A stretch of 64,000 nt of DNA from Alistipes sp. (GTDB lineage Bacteria > Bacteroidota > Bacteroidia > Bacteroidales > Rikenellaceae), in the NCBI GenBank assembly GCA_017532885.1, contig JAFXIS010000039.1, forward strand, positions 62,001-126,000, written 5' to 3'. Both the position numbers and the translations under genes were made by a program. The notes beneath the pieces are model-generated. The model saw only the letters and a program-made list of their open reading frames with translations. It was not told where the DNA came from and searched no databases. Positions 61,543 through 64,000 of this stretch are shown here, one piece after another (the stretch's first letter is position 1; the number at the start of each line of letters is the position of its first letter).

Positions 61543-62445
61543 TCACACCATAACCTCCTCGCGAGGGCAAACAATATTCAACGCCCCATGCAAACAGCTA
61601 ACCTTCATCGGGAAACGACCACCTCTCTGCCCATCCACATCGGTCTCCTCACTCAAAGGAGTAACCAACTTCAGTTGGCTGGTTTTCAGGTATTTCAGCG
61701 ATTTGGTACGAATACCCATTATATGCAGCAACAGAGCCATTGCCGACTGAAACAGCGTGTCCCGCTTCCTTAAAAATATGCAGTCAAATACCCCATCCCT
61801 CAAGCTCGACCTTCGCGCCAAAGGCATTCGTCCAGCTGTTTCACCGTTAAACACCAAACCCATAAGCGTGGGATAATAAAACACGCCCGTATCGGTAGTT
61901 ATGGTTAGCGGAATGCCATGGAAACGCCGCAACTCCTTAATTGCCGCCACAGCATACGCCAAACGCCCAATGCGATGCTTTAACTCCTCGGGGGTATGCT
62001 GCGAAGTAGTCGTAAAGATGCCGAAACTAAAAATATTGACAAAATATAACACATCTTCGTCCTCTTTATCAATGTGTTCCACCTTGCCGCAGTCAATCTG
62101 CTCCACAACGCCCGAAACAATCTGTCGTGCCGCCTTCACAACATCCTGCGACATGCCGATAGCCCCGGCAAAGTCGTTGGCCGTACCGGCAGGAATCACT
62201 GCTAAAACCGTTTTCAAGCCCTTACTCATCAGGGCATTAACCACATAATTTATTGTGCCGTCACCGCCCGCAATAACTGCCAAATCGACATTTTCACGCC
62301 CATCGAACGGATTACGACCAAACTGAATCGGCACAGGCGTCAAATCATACTCCACATCGTTAAAAACATTAACAATATGGGCTATATTGCGTTCGATTTT
62401 TCCCTTGCCCGCCTGAGTATTGTATAATAGAATTGCTCGCTTCAT
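61543..62445 (-). CDS. Diacylglycerol/lipid kinase family protein
   Basis: A 300-residue soluble protein of the DAGK/YegS-type kinase family. The N-terminal 'RAILLYNTQAGKGK' and 'LAVIAGGDGTINYVVNALM' (GGDGT nucleotide loop) are diagnostic, with 'VIPAGTANDFAGAIGM' following (PxGTxNDFA). The C-terminal beta domain has 'GLVFNGETAGRMPLARRSSLRDGVFDCIFL'. It phosphorylates a lipid or sphingoid substrate; the exact lipid is unknown. It lies between ApbE and the AraC gene on the minus strand, 32 bases after ApbE. Confidence 0.9.
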   Translation of the reverse strand: MKRAILLYNTQAGKGKIERNIAHIVNVFNDVEYDLTPVPIQFGRNPFDGRENVDLAVIAGGDGTINYVVNALMSKGLKTVLAVIPAGTANDFAGAIGMSQDVVKAARQIVSGVVEQIDCGKVEHIDKEDEDVLYFVNIFSFGIFTTTSQHTPEELKHRIGRLAYAVAAIKELRRFHGIPLTITTDTGVFYYPTLMGLVFNGETAGRMPLARRSSLRDGVFDCIFLRKRDTLFQSAMALLLHIMGIRTKSLKYLKTSQLKLVTPLSEETDVDGQRGGRFPMKVSCLHGALNIVCPREEVMV

Positions 62446-62477
62446 ACCAAAGATGCAATATGCTATTCTATAACTAA

Positions 62478-63515
62478 TTATATAGAATGATAACCCTCCA
62501 AATACTTTAACGCCGGAGCCAACTTTTCAGAATAATAGACCTCAAAATTATCACCCTCTCCGGCTGCGATGAAATAGACTTTTATGCCCTGCGAAGCCAA
62601 CTCCTTGGCGACCTCAATAGCACGCGCCTTTCCCAACGCCATAAACATCGTACACAACGCATCCGCCTCGGCACATGTCGCAGCGACTACCGTAGCCGAC
62701 AATAGGTCTGAATCAACACTATATCCCGTACGGGGGTCTATCGTATGGACAACCTTTCGGCCCTGAGAATCAATATAATATCGGCGGTAATTTCCGGATG
62801 TAGCCATAGCGCAATCGCTCAACGACACGACCTGTTGGATATGTGCTCCCGGAGTATTATTACCCTCAAAAGGAGTCTCTACACCAACGCGCCAAGCCCC
62901 ACCATTGGGATTCACACCTCGGCAACGCACCTCGCCACCTATATCGACCATATAATTCGCTATGCCCAAGTTCTCAAGTTCCTCGGCTGCCAAATCTACG
63001 GTATACCCTTTGGCAATAGAGTTAAAATCGAGCTGCACTCGGCTATCGGATTTTACCAATCTATTATCCGCTATGCGAACCTTTTCAAAGCCAACAAACT
63101 CCATAATCGAGTCTACATTAACCTTTGCGTCAGGATTCTTGCCGGCAAATCCATACGCCTCGACAAGCGGTTTTACGGTAACATCATATACTCCGCCCGA
63201 GATTTTATATATCCGCTCGGCAAGTGTCAAATTATATATTATATGAGCATCCAAACTATCCGTTTCGCCTCGATTCACACGATTCAAAAGCGAGTTTCCG
63301 TCAAATATCGACATCGAGGCTTTTGCCACGCTGTCGATACGCATCATGCGGGCATAAATATCTGACGATGGCAGGTCGGTGGCGGCGCTCACCTGCAGGA
63401 ATGTTCCGAGCATGGCACCCTCCACCCTGCGATACTCGATTTGCGACCTTGAGCATGCCGAAATCACACCTACGACAGCACCCAACAATATTAAATTAAA
63501 TAGATATTTTTTCAT
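62478..63515 (-). CDS. apbE: FAD:protein FMN transferase (ApbE) lipoprotein
   Basis: A 345-residue lipoprotein (MKKYLFNLILLGAVVGVISAC, lipobox Cys21). ApbE motifs: 'VEGAMLGTFLQVSAA' start, 'GGVYDVTVKPLVEAYGF', 'LDFNSIAKGYTVDLAAEELENLGIANYMVDIGGEVRCRG' with the flavin/metal pocket, and 'THIDPRTGYSV'-like 'VHTIDPRTGYSVDSDLLSATVVAATCAEADALCTMFMALG'. It attaches FMN covalently to threonine of Rnf/Nqr-type or other flavoproteins. Potential clients are not in this window. It is first in a minus-strand group with the lipid kinase. Confidence 0.93.
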   Translation of the reverse strand: MKKYLFNLILLGAVVGVISACSRSQIEYRRVEGAMLGTFLQVSAATDLPSSDIYARMMRIDSVAKASMSIFDGNSLLNRVNRGETDSLDAHIIYNLTLAERIYKISGGVYDVTVKPLVEAYGFAGKNPDAKVNVDSIMEFVGFEKVRIADNRLVKSDSRVQLDFNSIAKGYTVDLAAEELENLGIANYMVDIGGEVRCRGVNPNGGAWRVGVETPFEGNNTPGAHIQQVVSLSDCAMATSGNYRRYYIDSQGRKVVHTIDPRTGYSVDSDLLSATVVAATCAEADALCTMFMALGKARAIEVAKELASQGIKVYFIAAGEGDNFEVYYSEKLAPALKYLEGYHSI

Positions 63516-63576
63516 ACAAAAATCTCTTTTTTATTCAATTTTCCAAAGGATAATATATCCAAATTCGTCTACTCGA

Positions 63577-63626
63577 CAAATATACAAATTTCCGTCGTCA
63601 AACCCACGAAAAGATAGGCAAAGATA
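63577..63626 (-). promoter_or_regulatory. Candidate -7 elements for apbE
   Basis: On the minus strand TATATTTG (63584-63577) and TATCTTTG (63626-63619) both fit TAnnTTTG upstream of apbE. No convincing -33 elements at 19-20 bases were found. The 63516-63848 intergenic region otherwise holds only these and the rpsO promoter and leader. Confidence 0.5.
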
Positions 63627-63707
63627 CATATTTTTGCCAAAAACTACCCCTTCGTAACCAAAACGACAAAAAAGGAGACCTTAAAGTATCGTTTTTCGCT
63701 CTAAAAA

Positions 63708-63739
63708 TTTGCCTCTTAATGAAATTAAGATTATTTTTG
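63708..63739 (+). promoter_or_regulatory. Promoter of rpsO
   Basis: TTTG (63708-63711), 20 bases, TATTTTTG (63732-63739). Transcription would start near 63746, leaving a leader of about 100 nt. Confidence 0.75.
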
Positions 63740-63745
63740 TCGCAC

Positions 63746-63848
63746 GCTCCGGTGTTATTCACGGTAAGGGGAATGCATTGTGGAGTGGAACCAGGGCCAA
63801 AGCCGTTCTGGAAAGATAGCGGCGAGGTCCATAAAATCTTATTTTTTT
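63746..63848 (+). promoter_or_regulatory. Structured rpsO leader (possible S15 autoregulatory site)
   Basis: The leader is GC-richer than its surroundings and contains CCAG-GGC-CAAA-GCC-GTT-CTGG (63791-63811), a hairpin with an internal bulge, plus further G-rich segments up to the start codon. S15 autoregulates through leader structures in other bacteria. Whether this is one of them is inference. Confidence 0.45.
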
Positions 63849-64000
63849 ATGGCTTATTTAACAGCAGAGAAAAAGCAAGAGCTTTTTGGTCAGTACGGCA
63901 AGTCTAACACTGATACTGGTTCTCCAGAGAGCCAGATCGCGTTGTTTTCGTACCGTATCAGCCACCTTACTGAGCACCTTAAGAACAACAAGCACGACTT
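63849..64000 (+). CDS. rpsO: 30S ribosomal protein S15, 3' partial
   Basis: The first 50 residues of ribosomal protein S15 are visible ([19 protein letters not shown], then [31 protein letters not shown]), cut by the window end. The [15 protein letters not shown] segment and the HLxxHxKxxxHD start of helix 2 are diagnostic. Full length would be about 89 residues. S15 binds 16S rRNA near helices 20-22. ATG 63849 follows a leader and promoter, so it has its own transcription start. Confidence 0.95.
   Translation, partial: MAYLTAEKKQELFGQYGKSNTDTGSPESQIALFSYRISHLTEHLKNNKHD

Noticed and set aside
1..64000. CRISPR arrays, tRNA or rRNA genes, insertion sequences and integrase-linked islands
   Set aside because: I saw no regularly spaced repeats, cloverleaf-like sequences, rRNA segments or transposase/integrase motifs in any frame.

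Overview
The window comes from a gut-type Bacteroidota chromosome. The evidence is a SusC/SusD polysaccharide utilisation locus (PUL), a SusR-like membrane regulator, a BtuG-type B12 operon behind a cobalamin riboswitch, and repeated Bacteroidota promoters (TTTG, about 20 bases, TAnnTTTG). Gene content and moderate GC resemble Rikenellaceae (Alistipes-like), but that genus guess is inference. No tRNA, rRNA, CRISPR array or transposase was seen.

Layout. (1) 1-7599 (+): the end of a hydrogenase-4/complex-I-like operon (HyfB partial, C, E, F, G and an HyfH-HyfI fusion) followed by a sodium:alanine-type symporter. The catalytic and proximal-cluster cysteines are missing, so this is an energy-converting-hydrogenase-related (Ehr-like) complex, not a working hydrogenase. 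(2) 7746-17888 (+): a secreted DUF4890-like protein, an unrecognised exported protein, a GNAT-like protein, gcvT, a GH2 enzyme, a small GNAT, a uracil-DNA-glycosylase-fold protein and a large TonB-dependent outer-membrane protein. (3) 17905-20085 (-): dusB and prfA, separated by a terminator. (4) 20150-25807 (+): promoter, cobalamin riboswitch, two surface lipoproteins, a BtuG-like propeller and a BtuB-like receptor, forming a corrinoid uptake operon.

(5) 25943-53120 (-): a PUL of about 27 kb. In transcription order it holds a SusR-like regulator, a GH38-like enzyme, GH92, a TIG/NHL lipoprotein, SusC, SusD, a DUF1735 lipoprotein and a DUF5005-like lipoprotein. After a terminator come GH2, an SGNH esterase, GH78, GH92 and two small lipoproteins. 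The enzymes point to a mannose- and rhamnose-containing glycan; no endo-acting enzyme is encoded here. The regulator gene carries a run of nine G residues near its 5' end, a candidate slippage switch. (6) 53390-56962 (+): an S9 peptidase, then tatA-tatC. (7) 57240-60520 (+): sugar isomerase, Gfo/Idh/MocA oxidoreductase and DUF1080 lipoprotein, the gene set of the 3-keto-glycoside pathway. (8) 60599-63515 (-): AraC regulator, lipid kinase and ApbE. (9) 63849-64000 (+): the start of rpsO behind a promoter and a structured leader.

Two exported enzymes (a GH92 and the Gfo/Idh/MocA protein) have Tat-like signal peptides in which the second arginine is replaced by Gly or Ala. The genome shown encodes TatA and TatC together, with no TatB beside them.
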